This document shows positions 25,497 to 33,797 of a stretch of 35,696 nucleotides of DNA, in pieces. This DNA is from Enterobacterales bacterium (GTDB lineage Bacteria; Pseudomonadota; Gammaproteobacteria; Enterobacterales; Enterobacteriaceae): the NCBI GenBank assembly GCA_015654745.1, contig JAATGH010000066.1, forward strand, positions 1-35,696, written 5' to 3'. The number at the start of each line of letters is the position of its first letter. Position 1 is the stretch's first letter. The notes beneath the pieces are model-generated. The model was not told the origin of the DNA, did no database searches, and saw only the letters and a program-made list of their open reading frames with translations. Both the position numbers and the translations under genes were made by a program.

Positions 25497-26783
25497 CTAT
25501 CGTCCCCGAGTGACCTCAAATTCATCGATATTGACCGGCGCCTGGCGCTGCATGGATAAGTTAGCCGCCACGCCGGTCAGAATCGACAGGGCTCCCGCCC
25601 GGTGGTCGGCGGCGCGTTGTAACGGATCGATACCCGGCTCGCCAAAAAGATCGTTAAGCATCACGTTATCACCCCCGCCATGTCCACCTTCCCCATAGGC
25701 CACCGGGGCCTCCCAAGGCTCGGCGAACATGGGGTAAACCATAATCTGGCAGGACTCCAGCCCCCCCTCATCTGCTCGCTGTCCTCCCGCGTTGACATAC
25801 GATGTTTCGATAACCTTCATTTCCATACGCCCCTGGCTACCGTTAAAGACCACGTTGAGACCTTCCAGCGGTAGGTAAGCATTCAGCGAGTAGGTTAGCA
25901 GCGCCCGGTTTTTATACTTCACCAGCACCGACATCGTATCTTCGATATTGATACCATCACTAAAGACGCTTTGATCGCGGTAATAGCCATCTTCGAACTC
26001 CGCAGCCAAATACAGTGCGGTTAAGGATTCCGACTGCTCAAGATGTAGGGCAAAGGGATCGTTTTCAGCCTGTTTGCACCCATGGGCGCGGGAATAAAAT
26101 TGCTTAACGCCGCGTAACTCCGCATTTTCCCGCCCATAAAATCGCAACGCGCCTTGGGCGTAAACCGTTTCCGGTTCAGTGCCCAACCAAAAATTGACCA
26201 GATCAAAATGATGTGTCGCTTTATGTACCAGCAACCCGCCGCTGTTGCGCTTGTCGCGGTGCCAGCGCCGGAAATAGTCCGCGCCGTGCTGGGTATTAAG
26301 CATCCATTCGAAATGCACCGAATACACATCTCCGATCGTGCGCTTCATCAGTAATTCCCGCACCTTGCTATGATGAGGGGCATAGCGGTAATTAAACGTG
26401 ACCCGCAATGATTTACCGGTTTTCTTGATAGTATTAACAATATTAAGCGCCCGGTCAGCATCAATGGTCATGGGTTTTTCGCTAATAACATCACATCCCA
26501 ATTCCATGGCCCTGATGATGTAATGATCATGGGTTCTGTCGATACTGGTGACAATCACGACATCGGGGTGCAACGTGTTAATCATGGCATCGAATTCCGA
26601 CGCAGACCAGGTCGGTACCGCCGCATGGCCATATTTTGTTATTATGCTATTGGCATAATTCATTCTGGTCTGATTGGTATCGCAAAAGGCAACCCATCTT
26701 GCGTTTTCACGGTAATCGCGCGCAATGGCCTCCAAATATAATCCTGAACGTCCTCCGGTACCCACTAAGGCATAGCTTTTCAT
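25497..26783 (-). CDS. Gfo/Idh/MocA family oxidoreductase
   Basis: An NAD(P)-dependent sugar or sugar-acid oxidoreductase of 428 residues. The N-terminal Rossmann domain starts with LVGTGGRSGLY, and the family EKP motif is present as SEKPMTID. The C-terminal domain carries the mixed-sheet substrate-binding region, with a lysine-histidine-rich stretch LVHKATHHFDLVNFW. ATG at 26783 is preceded by GGAG, while the ORF could begin at 26801 inside the porin stop region. It is the last gene of the rhiT-rhiN-porin cluster and probably handles a product of that pathway; the exact substrate is unknown. Confidence 0.85.
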   Translation of the reverse strand: MKSYALVGTGGRSGLYLEAIARDYRENARWVAFCDTNQTRMNYANSIITKYGHAAVPTWSASEFDAMINTLHPDVVIVTSIDRTHDHYIIRAMELGCDVISEKPMTIDADRALNIVNTIKKTGKSLRVTFNYRYAPHHSKVRELLMKRTIGDVYSVHFEWMLNTQHGADYFRRWHRDKRNSGGLLVHKATHHFDLVNFWLGTEPETVYAQGALRFYGRENAELRGVKQFYSRAHGCKQAENDPFALHLEQSESLTALYLAAEFEDGYYRDQSVFSDGINIEDTMSVLVKYKNRALLTYSLNAYLPLEGLNVVFNGSQGRMEMKVIETSYVNAGGQRADEGGLESCQIMVYPMFAEPWEAPVAYGEGGHGGGDNVMLNDLFGEPGIDPLQRAADHRAGALSILTGVAANLSMQRQAPVNIDEFEVTRGR

Positions 26784-26800
26784 CGAGAGTTTCTCCATCA

Positions 26801-27904
26801 TTAGAAATAATAGATCAGCGCAACGGCCAGAACATTATCAACATTGATGCCGCTATTGTCGGTAAAGCTATTTTTATGAAGCAAATTGACTTTATATATC
26901 ACGTCGGCCGACATGTTTTTATTAAAAAAATAGGCTCCCCCTAAAGCAATATATTTTAGTATTGCCTGGTCGCCGTATCCCTCAATATTTTTGCCATCGG
27001 TCTGTAGATAACCGACTATCGGCGCCAATCCCGAGAGGAACTGATACTGCGCAATCAGCTCCAGTACATGTGCCTGGTTAGCAAACCCATAGGCCGCATG
27101 GCTGGAACTGCCAAACGGAGTTGCATTGTAGGTCTGGGTATAGGTCGCGGCCAGATAAACCTGATTGGCATCGTACTTAAGACCGGCGCGATAGGCTTCC
27201 GCCTTATCTCCACGGCCGTAATCGATACCATTTTGCCCTTGGGTGCGATCGGAGGAGGAAAACGCCGCGCCGGCGCTCACGCCCGCGCCCAGATCATAAA
27301 TCAACGACATACCATAACCGTCGCCGTTTTGTTGCTGCACCCCTCGGCTATTATTGGTTTCGCCTGGACCGCCATTTCGGCCTTGATACTGCAGGGTGAA
27401 TTTAAGCCCATCTGCCAAACCAAACAGGTTTTTATTGCGATAGGTGAGTAAGCCGGTGGTGCGTTTAAACATAAAATTATCGATACCGTAGGCATCACCA
27501 CCGAATTCCGGTATCACGTCGGTCCAGGCGCCAAGATCGTATAACACGCCGAAATTACGGCCATAATCCACAGAACCATATTTACCGAATCTTAGCCCAG
27601 AATAACCTAAACGGGTCACGCTCGTATTGGTGCTACTTTCGGCCTGATTCGCGTTTATCTGTTGTTCCCACTGGCCGTAACCGGTGATCAGATCGTTTAC
27701 CTGCGTTTCGCCACGAAACCCGAAACGCATATAGGATTGATCGCCATCGATTCCCGTATTATCAGAAAACATATGTAGCGTATCTACTTTACCGTAAAGC
27801 TCGAGCTTATTTCCATCTTTATTAACCAGCACGGCCGCCATGCTGCCATTTAACCACAGACAAAGGGATATTGCTAATGTGAGGCCTGTAAATTGAATTT
27901 TCAT
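26801..27904 (-). CDS. OmpC/OmpF-type general porin
   Basis: A trimeric 16-strand outer-membrane beta-barrel of 367 residues. A Sec signal peptide (cleavage near SMA-AV, about residue 23) is followed by the diagnostic mature start [15 protein letters not shown]. Loop L3 carries PEFGGDAYG, the constriction motif of OmpC/PhoE, and the protein ends in YYF, with terminal Phe needed for assembly. General porins are usually monocistronic. Here the gene lies inside a minus-strand cluster for rhamnogalacturonide use, 93 bases after rhiN and 17 bases before the oxidoreductase start, so it probably provides an entry route for that substrate. Confidence 0.92.
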   Translation of the reverse strand: MKIQFTGLTLAISLCLWLNGSMAAVLVNKDGNKLELYGKVDTLHMFSDNTGIDGDQSYMRFGFRGETQVNDLITGYGQWEQQINANQAESSTNTSVTRLGYSGLRFGKYGSVDYGRNFGVLYDLGAWTDVIPEFGGDAYGIDNFMFKRTTGLLTYRNKNLFGLADGLKFTLQYQGRNGGPGETNNSRGVQQQNGDGYGMSLIYDLGAGVSAGAAFSSSDRTQGQNGIDYGRGDKAEAYRAGLKYDANQVYLAATYTQTYNATPFGSSSHAAYGFANQAHVLELIAQYQFLSGLAPIVGYLQTDGKNIEGYGDQAILKYIALGGAYFFNKNMSADVIYKVNLLHKNSFTDNSGINVDNVLAVALIYYF

Positions 27905-27948
27905 ACGAACCCTTATAAAGGTAAGAATTATAATTTTTATAATAGCTA

Positions 27949-27972
27949 CCTGGGGGATATAACATCCCCAGG
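27949..27972 (-). repeat. Intergenic hairpin between rhiN and the porin gene
   Basis: CCTGGGG (27949-27955) and CCCCAGG (27966-27972) form a 7-bp GC-rich stem with one extra G. No T run follows on the minus strand, so it looks more like an mRNA-stabilising or attenuating hairpin than a full terminator. Confidence 0.45.
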
Positions 27973-27997
27973 CGTATATAACATGTAACCTATATAA

Positions 27998-29140
27998 TTA
28001 AATATAAATATTAAGATATTCTGAAAGGCTTAGAATTGCCATTGCCTGACCGTAAGGCATCGACGTTAATGGAATCTGGCGATAATAATCAAGAGAGCTG
28101 CCCATCGCCGTACCAAAAGACACCTTGGTTAATTCACCCTGAGGATTAATATTGGCGATAACGCCACGAATGGCTTTTTCAGCCATGGGAAAATACGTAG
28201 GGGCGATATAACGTTTACGTACGGCCTTCAATATGCCATAAGCGAAGCCGGCGGTTGCCGAGGATTCCAGGTAAGAATCGGCATCATCCAATAGCGTATG
28301 CCATAACCCGCTTTCATCTTGACATGCCGCCAACGCATCAATTTGGCTTGCGAGGACTTGCAGTAAATAACGGCGGGTGGCGTTATGCTCGGGAAGTTCG
28401 AGCAATTCAATAAACTCCGGGATCGCCACGGTCAGCCAACTGTTGCCGCGCGCCCACCGGGCACGGGCAAAATTATGCTTACCATCAAAATTCCAGCCAT
28501 GGAACCATAGGCCGGTCTCACGATCCATCAGATATTGCGTATGCAATAAAAACTGGTAAGTAGCTTCTTCGACAAACTCGGGCCGATTAAGCAATTTCCC
28601 TATTTTCGCCAAGGGTAGAACGCTCATCATTAACGTGTCATCCCACATTTGCTGGTGGTTTTCACTGTTATAAACAATGTGCTGCAAACCCTGTTTTTCG
28701 GTGCGCGGCATTTCATACATTACCCATTCCGCCCAGCGTTCCAAATAGGGGCGCCACTCCGGCCGGGGGGTTTCTTCATACAGATAAGCAAGCGTAAGAA
28801 ACGGGCACATGGTATTGACGTTTTTGGTCGGGGTCCCGGCGGCCAGGCTGGCGGTAAACCACCGATCCAAAATGGCTCGCATCGTTTTATCCCCGGTCTG
28901 GCGATAATATTGATAAATGCCGTATAGCCCAATCCCATGCGTCCATTCCCATCCAGCTGCCCATCCTTTGGTATCAATGACCCGGCCATCGTCAAGCCGC
29001 AGTAGAAATTCGCCGGTGGTATCTTCAATATTGATCAAATCATCGGTAATTTTGCAAATCAACGCTTTAAGCTCATCCCGTGAAATAAAATGTTCAGGCT
29101 GACGCAATAAGGCACTGTGTTTTACATTGAATACTGTCAT
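27998..29140 (-). CDS. rhiN: Unsaturated rhamnogalacturonyl hydrolase (GH105)
   Basis: A cytosolic (alpha/alpha)6-barrel hydrolase that removes the unsaturated galacturonate from disaccharides made by rhamnogalacturonan lyase, giving rhamnose and an unsaturated uronate. It has 380 residues. Family markers are the catalytic D168 (MWDDTL) and H214 (WFHGWN), 46 residues apart as in Bacillus YteR D143/H189, and ARGNSW. ATG at 29140 with AAGGA upstream is chosen over 29173, which overlaps rhiT. It directly follows rhiT, matching the Dickeya rhiTN operon. GH88-type specificity is less likely. Confidence 0.88.
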   Translation of the reverse strand: MTVFNVKHSALLRQPEHFISRDELKALICKITDDLINIEDTTGEFLLRLDDGRVIDTKGWAAGWEWTHGIGLYGIYQYYRQTGDKTMRAILDRWFTASLAAGTPTKNVNTMCPFLTLAYLYEETPRPEWRPYLERWAEWVMYEMPRTEKQGLQHIVYNSENHQQMWDDTLMMSVLPLAKIGKLLNRPEFVEEATYQFLLHTQYLMDRETGLWFHGWNFDGKHNFARARWARGNSWLTVAIPEFIELLELPEHNATRRYLLQVLASQIDALAACQDESGLWHTLLDDADSYLESSATAGFAYGILKAVRKRYIAPTYFPMAEKAIRGVIANINPQGELTKVSFGTAMGSSLDYYRQIPLTSMPYGQAMAILSLSEYLNIYI

Positions 29141-29169
29141 CATCGTTCCTTTCTTTACTGTAATATCAA

Positions 29170-30732
29170 TCAAACATGGTTTAACTGAGCAGCTTTTTCC
29201 GGCACACCCTTGGCGCGATTTAAATAGCCGATATTGTTATTTCCCCACAGCGATTCATATTTCATGCCGACCAGCATTTCAACGGTTGCCCGGGCTTCGG
29301 GAGTAATATCTTGTGGCACCGGCTGATTAGCCACCCGCATCTTATGGATTTCCTGTTGTAACACTTGATGGGTTTTCAGATTGAGTTTGAAACGCAGGGA
29401 AATATAGAAACCGATACAAAGCACCACCAGTGTTCCCAAACACAAGACGGCTAACAGCGTGTGTTTGACGCCCGGTGTTTGCATACTTTGCCCGGAAATA
29501 AACCCTGACAGTTGTAATACTATCCCAACCAACATCACCGCGCCGGCCTGGGACGCTTTGCGCGTCAGGGTCATAATGCCGGCAAACACCCCTTCGCGCC
29601 GTTGCGCTGTGATCGCTTCATCCACATCGGCAATGTAGGTGTAGATATTCCAGGGAACATAGTTAATACCGCCGCGGCCCAACCCAGCGATAGCGGAGAT
29701 CACCATTAATACCAGGAAATTGTAATCAAGACTTAAGTAGTACAGCGCGCCGTAGGACACGACCGCAATACCGAACAGCGTCACCACCAACCGGTAGGAA
29801 GGCGCGGGCCCAAGGCGAATACACAGAGGGATCATACAAAGCACGGCAACCAATTGGAGAATCGACATCACGCCCATCAGTTGCGAGGCCACCGTTGCGC
29901 TTTGCATCAGGACAAAGACCACGTAATAGGTAAACACCGCATTAAAAATGTCCTGTGCGATATATCCACCCAGATACAATCCCAAATGCTGCCGGAAAAT
30001 CCGAATTCGAAACGTAGATGACAGTTCAATATGCAGCCGTTTCAGGCTTTGCGCCAATGTCAGTTGCTGCTTTTCCCGTTCGAGCTTAAGCGTGGCTTCC
30101 GACTTGAGTTCCGCGGGTCGTTCCCAGGTAAACAGGTAAACCAAGGTCAACATAATGGCGCACAGGGTCGAGAACACCAGGCTAGCGTAAAAAAAGGAAA
30201 TCGCGTTATCTTTACCAAAATGAGCCAATAATACGCCAGGTAAGAAAGCCGCCAGTATGGCGGAGGTTTGCGCCAGGGCAATGCGGGCACCAGAAAATTT
30301 CGCCTTCTGTTTGAAATCGTCGGTCATCTCCGGTACTAACGTTTCATAAGGCACCAGTATCATGGTGTAAACCGAGTCAAACAATAAATAGGTGACCAGG
30401 TAATACCAAAACTCCATATGCCCCATCCACATCAGGCTATAGCTAAATACGCAAGGAATACCTAACAAGATGAAAAATTTACGCCGGCCAAAATGCCTGC
30501 CGAGCCAGGTATTGCCGAAATTATCCGTCAAAAATCCCATTAATGGACTCAGAATCGCATCCAGCACACGCGCCGCAAAAAAGATAAACGTCGCTTCTAT
30601 TGCCGTTAAACCGCAGAAGGTGGTGTAAAAATACAGTAGCCATGCCGAAGTGAGGGCCGTGGTCCCGGCACCTAAAAAGTCACCCGAGCCGTAAGCCAGG
30701 TAATTGTGTAAGCGTATTATTCGTTTTGTCAT
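29170..30732 (-). CDS. rhiT: Rhamnogalacturonide transporter RhiT (GPH/MFS)
   Basis: A cation symporter for rhamnogalacturonan oligosaccharides in the inner membrane. From ATG at 30732 it has 520 residues and 12 predicted helices. Markers of the glycoside-pentoside-hexuronide family are NYLAYGSGDFLGAGTTAL, the DAILSPLMGFLTDNFG loop, and RREGVFAGIMTLTRKASQAG in the C-terminal half. It agrees with remembered RhiT sequences in these regions. The 30777 start would place 15 odd residues before the TKRIIRLHNYL beginning. It is first in the cluster with rhiN, a porin and an oxidoreductase. Confidence 0.85.
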   Translation of the reverse strand: MTKRIIRLHNYLAYGSGDFLGAGTTALTSAWLLYFYTTFCGLTAIEATFIFFAARVLDAILSPLMGFLTDNFGNTWLGRHFGRRKFFILLGIPCVFSYSLMWMGHMEFWYYLVTYLLFDSVYTMILVPYETLVPEMTDDFKQKAKFSGARIALAQTSAILAAFLPGVLLAHFGKDNAISFFYASLVFSTLCAIMLTLVYLFTWERPAELKSEATLKLEREKQQLTLAQSLKRLHIELSSTFRIRIFRQHLGLYLGGYIAQDIFNAVFTYYVVFVLMQSATVASQLMGVMSILQLVAVLCMIPLCIRLGPAPSYRLVVTLFGIAVVSYGALYYLSLDYNFLVLMVISAIAGLGRGGINYVPWNIYTYIADVDEAITAQRREGVFAGIMTLTRKASQAGAVMLVGIVLQLSGFISGQSMQTPGVKHTLLAVLCLGTLVVLCIGFYISLRFKLNLKTHQVLQQEIHKMRVANQPVPQDITPEARATVEMLVGMKYESLWGNNNIGYLNRAKGVPEKAAQLNHV

Positions 30733-30764
30733 CGTTAATCTGCCAATAGTTGAACCATTAGAAA

Positions 30765-30778
30765 CGTGCTCAAGCACG
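30765..30778. repeat. 14-bp palindrome upstream of rhiT
   Basis: CGTGCTCAAGCACG has perfect 6-bp arms with a two-base centre. It lies 33 bases upstream of the chosen rhiT start and inside the alternative longer frame. An operator is possible; no family could be named. Confidence 0.35.
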
Positions 30779-30829
30779 CATCTTGCCCTTGACTATCAAT
30801 CTATGGCTCACGATATCGCGGCGACTTAA

Positions 30830-30849
30830 CAAAAACCTGCCGGTTTTTG
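30830..30849. repeat. Inverted repeat in the rhiT upstream region
   Basis: CAAAAACC and GGTTTTTG form an 8-bp stem with a TGCC loop. It has A and T flanks in both directions, like a weak bidirectional terminator or a regulator site. Confidence 0.35.
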
Positions 30850-30928
30850 CCATGCTGATGCATGATATGGCAGTAGCACGAAGATTTAGCCGATCAAACT
30901 CAAAATTATGAAAGGTTAGTTTATAAAA

Positions 30929-30947
30929 AAAGAAATGTAGTTTTATT
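30929..30947. promoter_or_regulatory. KdgR-like box
   Basis: AAAGAAATGTAGTTTTATT agrees with the KdgR consensus AATRAAAYRYYRTTTYAYT at 17 of 19 positions as I recall it. KdgR represses pectin and rhamnogalacturonan catabolism genes in Dickeya. It is nearer to the DJ-1 gene (about 49 bases) than to rhiT (about 197 bases). Confidence 0.4.
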
Positions 30948-30995
30948 AATGATAGGATTTCTCCCGTAATTTATAGTGACATGGGGAGTGTAATA

Positions 30996-31568
30996 ATGAT
31001 GAAAACAGCGATTTTACTCGCACCGGGGTTTGAGGAAGCAGAGGCGATAATCACGATCGATTTTCTACGGCGCCTGGATATCGAAGTAGATATATTGGCG
31101 TGCCAGGACGACTTGAAGGTGGTGAGTTACCATAATATTCCGATGTTCGCCGACCATAGCCTGTCAAGCGTGCAGACGACGCTATACGATGCGATCATCC
31201 TGCCCGGTGGTCCCGCCGGGAGCGTAAACCTGGCGGCAAATCCGCAGGTGTTGGCCTTTATACGCCGGCATGACGCGGCGCAACGGCTGGTCTGCCCCCT
31301 CTGTTCCGCCGGAGCACGGGTGTTAGGCGCGCATAACTTACTACGAGGACGCCGTTATGTCTGCTCGGGGGACCTTTATCAGCAGGTTGCTGACGGTATC
31401 TATGTAGATAAACCGGTAGTGGAAGACGGTAATCTGATTAGCGGCAAAGGCCTGGGCGTGGCATTCGAATTTGCCGCAGCTATCGCCTACCGCCTGACCG
31501 GTAACAAAGAAAAGATCGATTTTCAGCTTAGCCATATTTATTACAAAGAAGATCAACCCGCGGCGTAA
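30996..31568 (+). CDS. DJ-1/PfpI (ThiJ/YajL-like) superfamily protein
   Basis: A cytosolic flavodoxin-like fold protein of 190 residues. The family cysteine sits in the nucleophile elbow LVCPLCSAGARVLGAH, and the partner glutamate is in APGFEEAEAI near the N-terminus; LPGGPAGSVNL is a conserved loop. Members act as chaperones, glyoxalase- or amidase-like enzymes, or stress proteins, and the particular role here is unknown. The ribosome site GGGGAG lies before ATG at 30996, so a start at 30981 is less likely. It is divergent from rhiT across a region with a KdgR-like box. Confidence 0.85.
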   Translation: MMKTAILLAPGFEEAEAIITIDFLRRLDIEVDILACQDDLKVVSYHNIPMFADHSLSSVQTTLYDAIILPGGPAGSVNLAANPQVLAFIRRHDAAQRLVCPLCSAGARVLGAHNLLRGRRYVCSGDLYQQVADGIYVDKPVVEDGNLISGKGLGVAFEFAAAIAYRLTGNKEKIDFQLSHIYYKEDQPAA

Positions 31569-31640
31569 CCGCCCATGGCCTTAGCCGTCCGCTGCCCAAT
31601 CCGACGCCAGGCGTCGACGCGGGCTGGCCAGCGGGCGGTT
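31568..31640 (+). terminator. Structured GC-rich region after the DJ-1 gene
   Basis: AACCGCCC (31568-31575) and GGGCGGTT (31633-31640) can close a long stem. Two inner dyads are CGACGCC-A-GGCGTCG (31602-31616) and GCTGGCCAGC (31623-31632). It starts within the stop codon region and may act as a complex terminator, though there is only a short T tail. Confidence 0.35.
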
Positions 31641-31874
31641 TATCTGTGCACCTTTTCCGGCTAAAAATTCATCATCACCAGGCCCATTTCAGCACACATT
31701 CCCACTTAACCTAAATTTATTCCTGCCAACATACTATTATTCATTGCCCGCCGTGTATGGTTACAGTTATTTACTAAAATTGATAAGTAATTAAACACAA
31801 TTTGGGTGTTAAATCTCACGTTTTCCTTATGACCGAGCTTATAGCAACGCATTTGCCACACATGATATCTAACG
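31641..31874. other. Intergenic region upstream of the YejM-like gene
   Basis: This AT-rich stretch of 234 bases has no ORF that I can support. It should contain the promoter of the YejM-like gene, but no consensus hexamers or recognised operator stand out. No strong ribosome site precedes the ATG at 31875. Confidence 0.45.
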
Positions 31875-33725
31875 ATGAAACTTCAATTGAATGCTCTTAA
31901 TTCAATTAAACCCAATATAAAATGGGCAACGGTATTCTGGCTGCTGAACATTTTTTTACTTACCGCGATCAGCTTTCGCTACTGGCAGTGGATCAGTATC
32001 CCCCAAGGGGATATCCGCGCCATCATCTACCTGCTGACCACCCAATATGGTCTGTTTGGCGCCTTCTGCCTGCTGGCACTGGCAGCCCATTGTCTGTTGT
32101 GCTGGCTGCCCGGCAGGCTATTTCGCGGCGTCGGTGTCCTACTGGGTTTTGGCCTGACCGGACTGCTGGTCATTGACACGCTGGTCTTTGCGCAGTACCG
32201 GTTCCACCTTAATGGGGTCGTGCTGGAAATGCTGTTTGAAGGGCGCGATGTGATAGAACTGTCCTGGTTCACCTGGCTGGTGGGCGGCGGCATAGGCCTG
32301 CTGTTACTCGGCCTGCAGTGCGTGTTTAACGCTTTGCCGCGTATCCTGCCGGGGTTAAGCCGCGTCAGAAAACCCGCTTATAGCCTGCTGGCGATCGGCA
32401 TCCTGATCAGCCAGGGCATGCATGTATGGGACGATGCCAACTATAAAACCCAAATTCCCAGTTTTACTCATGATTTCCCCTTATATTATCCGCTAACCGC
32501 CAAATCCCGTTTGCTTGCCTGGGGGTGGGTAGACCCCTCCTTGGCGTTGAATAAAGAGAACAACCTGCAGGCAGCCCCCGAGAGCGTGCTCAATTATCCG
32601 CTGCGGCCCGTCGTTTATGACCAGCCTGCACGGCAGCTCAACGTGCTGTTTATCCTGATCGATGCCTGGCGCTACGATGATGCCAACGATCGGGTAACGC
32701 CCAACGTCAGCCGCTTTGCCCAGCAAGCGCTGCGCTTTCATCAGCACCGCAGCGGCGGCAATGCCACCGAACCGGGCATTTTCAGCCTTTTCTATAGTCT
32801 GCCGGATACCTATTGGCTATCAATACGCAATAGCGGCAAGCGACCTCAGCTAATGCAGACCCTGGCGGATGAGGGGTATGAGTTCGCTATCCATAGCTCG
32901 GCGGAGCTTAACCATCCACCGTTTGACCGCACGGTGTTTTCCCATATTCCCAATTTAACCATCAGCAACTCCGCTCCCTCGCCGGCGCTGCGCGATCGGC
33001 AAATTACCGATGACTTTACCCAGTTCATCGACCATCGCGATGGTAAAAAGCCCTTCTTTGGCTTTTTATTTTATGACGCCGCCCACGGTTACGATTTGCC
33101 GCCCAATGCGGATACGCCCTTTACTCCCTATTGGGCACGGGTGGATCATATTAAGCTCAATAATGATTTCGACCCCACGGAATACCATAACCGCTACCGT
33201 GACGCCCTTTACTATGACGATCGGTTAATCGGTGAGGTATTAGACAAATTAACCCATGCCGGGTTGGATAACGATACGCTGGTGATCATCACCTCGGACC
33301 ATGGTGAAGAATTCAACGATCATAAAAAGAATTACTGGGGGCACGGCAGCAATTTTAGCGACGTGCAAATCCACGTGCCAATGTTTATGAAAGTGCCTGG
33401 GATCGCGGGCGCCGACATTAACCGACGCACCAGCCATTTTGACGTGGTACCAACGCTCATGGAGAATATTGCCGCCGTGAAAACACCGGCCCGCGATTAT
33501 AGCGTGGGAAACAATTTACTTAATCCGAATGCGCCACCCAGCGAAGATCTGATTGTAGGCAGTTACTATAACTACGCGGTGGTCTCTTCCGATCGGATAG
33601 ATGTCGTGTATCCTGGCGGTATCTTCGAGACCTTTACGCCGGACCTCAAGCCCAACGGCAGTCACCCTATTCCGAGCGATCGCCTGCGCGACGTGATAAA
33701 CCTCATGTCGCGATTCAATAAATAA
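31875..33725 (+). CDS. YejM/PbgA-like inner-membrane protein (DUF3413 + sulfatase fold)
   Basis: A 616-residue protein with five N-terminal membrane helices (about residues 17-180), a linker, and a periplasmic alkaline-phosphatase/sulfatase-fold domain. This is the layout of YejM/PbgA, the LPS sensor that controls LpxC turnover in E. coli (586 residues). It differs from YejM in keeping what look like complete metal-site residues: D263 (LIDAWRYDD), T298 (GGNATEPG), D475-H476 (TSDHGEE) and H490 (WGHGSN). E. coli YejM has lost the DH motif. It may therefore be an active phospho- or sulfo-transferase/hydrolase. The neighbours differ from the yejM locus, so it is likely a paralogue. Confidence 0.85.
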   Translation: MKLQLNALNSIKPNIKWATVFWLLNIFLLTAISFRYWQWISIPQGDIRAIIYLLTTQYGLFGAFCLLALAAHCLLCWLPGRLFRGVGVLLGFGLTGLLVIDTLVFAQYRFHLNGVVLEMLFEGRDVIELSWFTWLVGGGIGLLLLGLQCVFNALPRILPGLSRVRKPAYSLLAIGILISQGMHVWDDANYKTQIPSFTHDFPLYYPLTAKSRLLAWGWVDPSLALNKENNLQAAPESVLNYPLRPVVYDQPARQLNVLFILIDAWRYDDANDRVTPNVSRFAQQALRFHQHRSGGNATEPGIFSLFYSLPDTYWLSIRNSGKRPQLMQTLADEGYEFAIHSSAELNHPPFDRTVFSHIPNLTISNSAPSPALRDRQITDDFTQFIDHRDGKKPFFGFLFYDAAHGYDLPPNADTPFTPYWARVDHIKLNNDFDPTEYHNRYRDALYYDDRLIGEVLDKLTHAGLDNDTLVIITSDHGEEFNDHKKNYWGHGSNFSDVQIHVPMFMKVPGIAGADINRRTSHFDVVPTLMENIAAVKTPARDYSVGNNLLNPNAPPSEDLIVGSYYNYAVVSSDRIDVVYPGGIFETFTPDLKPNGSHPIPSDRLRDVINLMSRFNK

Positions 33726-33754
33726 GCCGTCGTCCTGCGGCTTGCAGAACGCGC

Positions 33755-33792
33755 CGCGCCGGCAAAATCCTTTCGTGATTGATGCCGGCGCG
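33755..33792. terminator. Hairpin between convergent YejM-like and yfaZ genes
   Basis: A perfect 10-bp inverted repeat, CGCGCCGGCA and TGCCGGCGCG, with an 18-base loop, sits between the two stop codons. It has no T run, so it is a possible bidirectional terminator rather than a certain one. Confidence 0.45.
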
Positions 33793-33797
33793 AACGA

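Larger units (their letters stand above)
30733..30995. other. rhiT / DJ-1 divergent control region
   Basis: This spacer of about 263 bases separates divergent rhiT and the DJ-1-like gene. It holds three dyads: CGTGCT-CA-AGCACG (30765-30778), CAAAAACC-TGCC-GGTTTTTG (30830-30849), and a KdgR-like box (30929-30947). The sequence is AT-rich near the DJ-1 side. No promoter pair is assigned with confidence. Confidence 0.5.

Noticed and set aside
31756-31776. Possible PhoP box upstream of the YejM-like gene
   Set aside because: GGTTA-like and TTTA-like elements exist but do not fit the direct-repeat spacing in any register.
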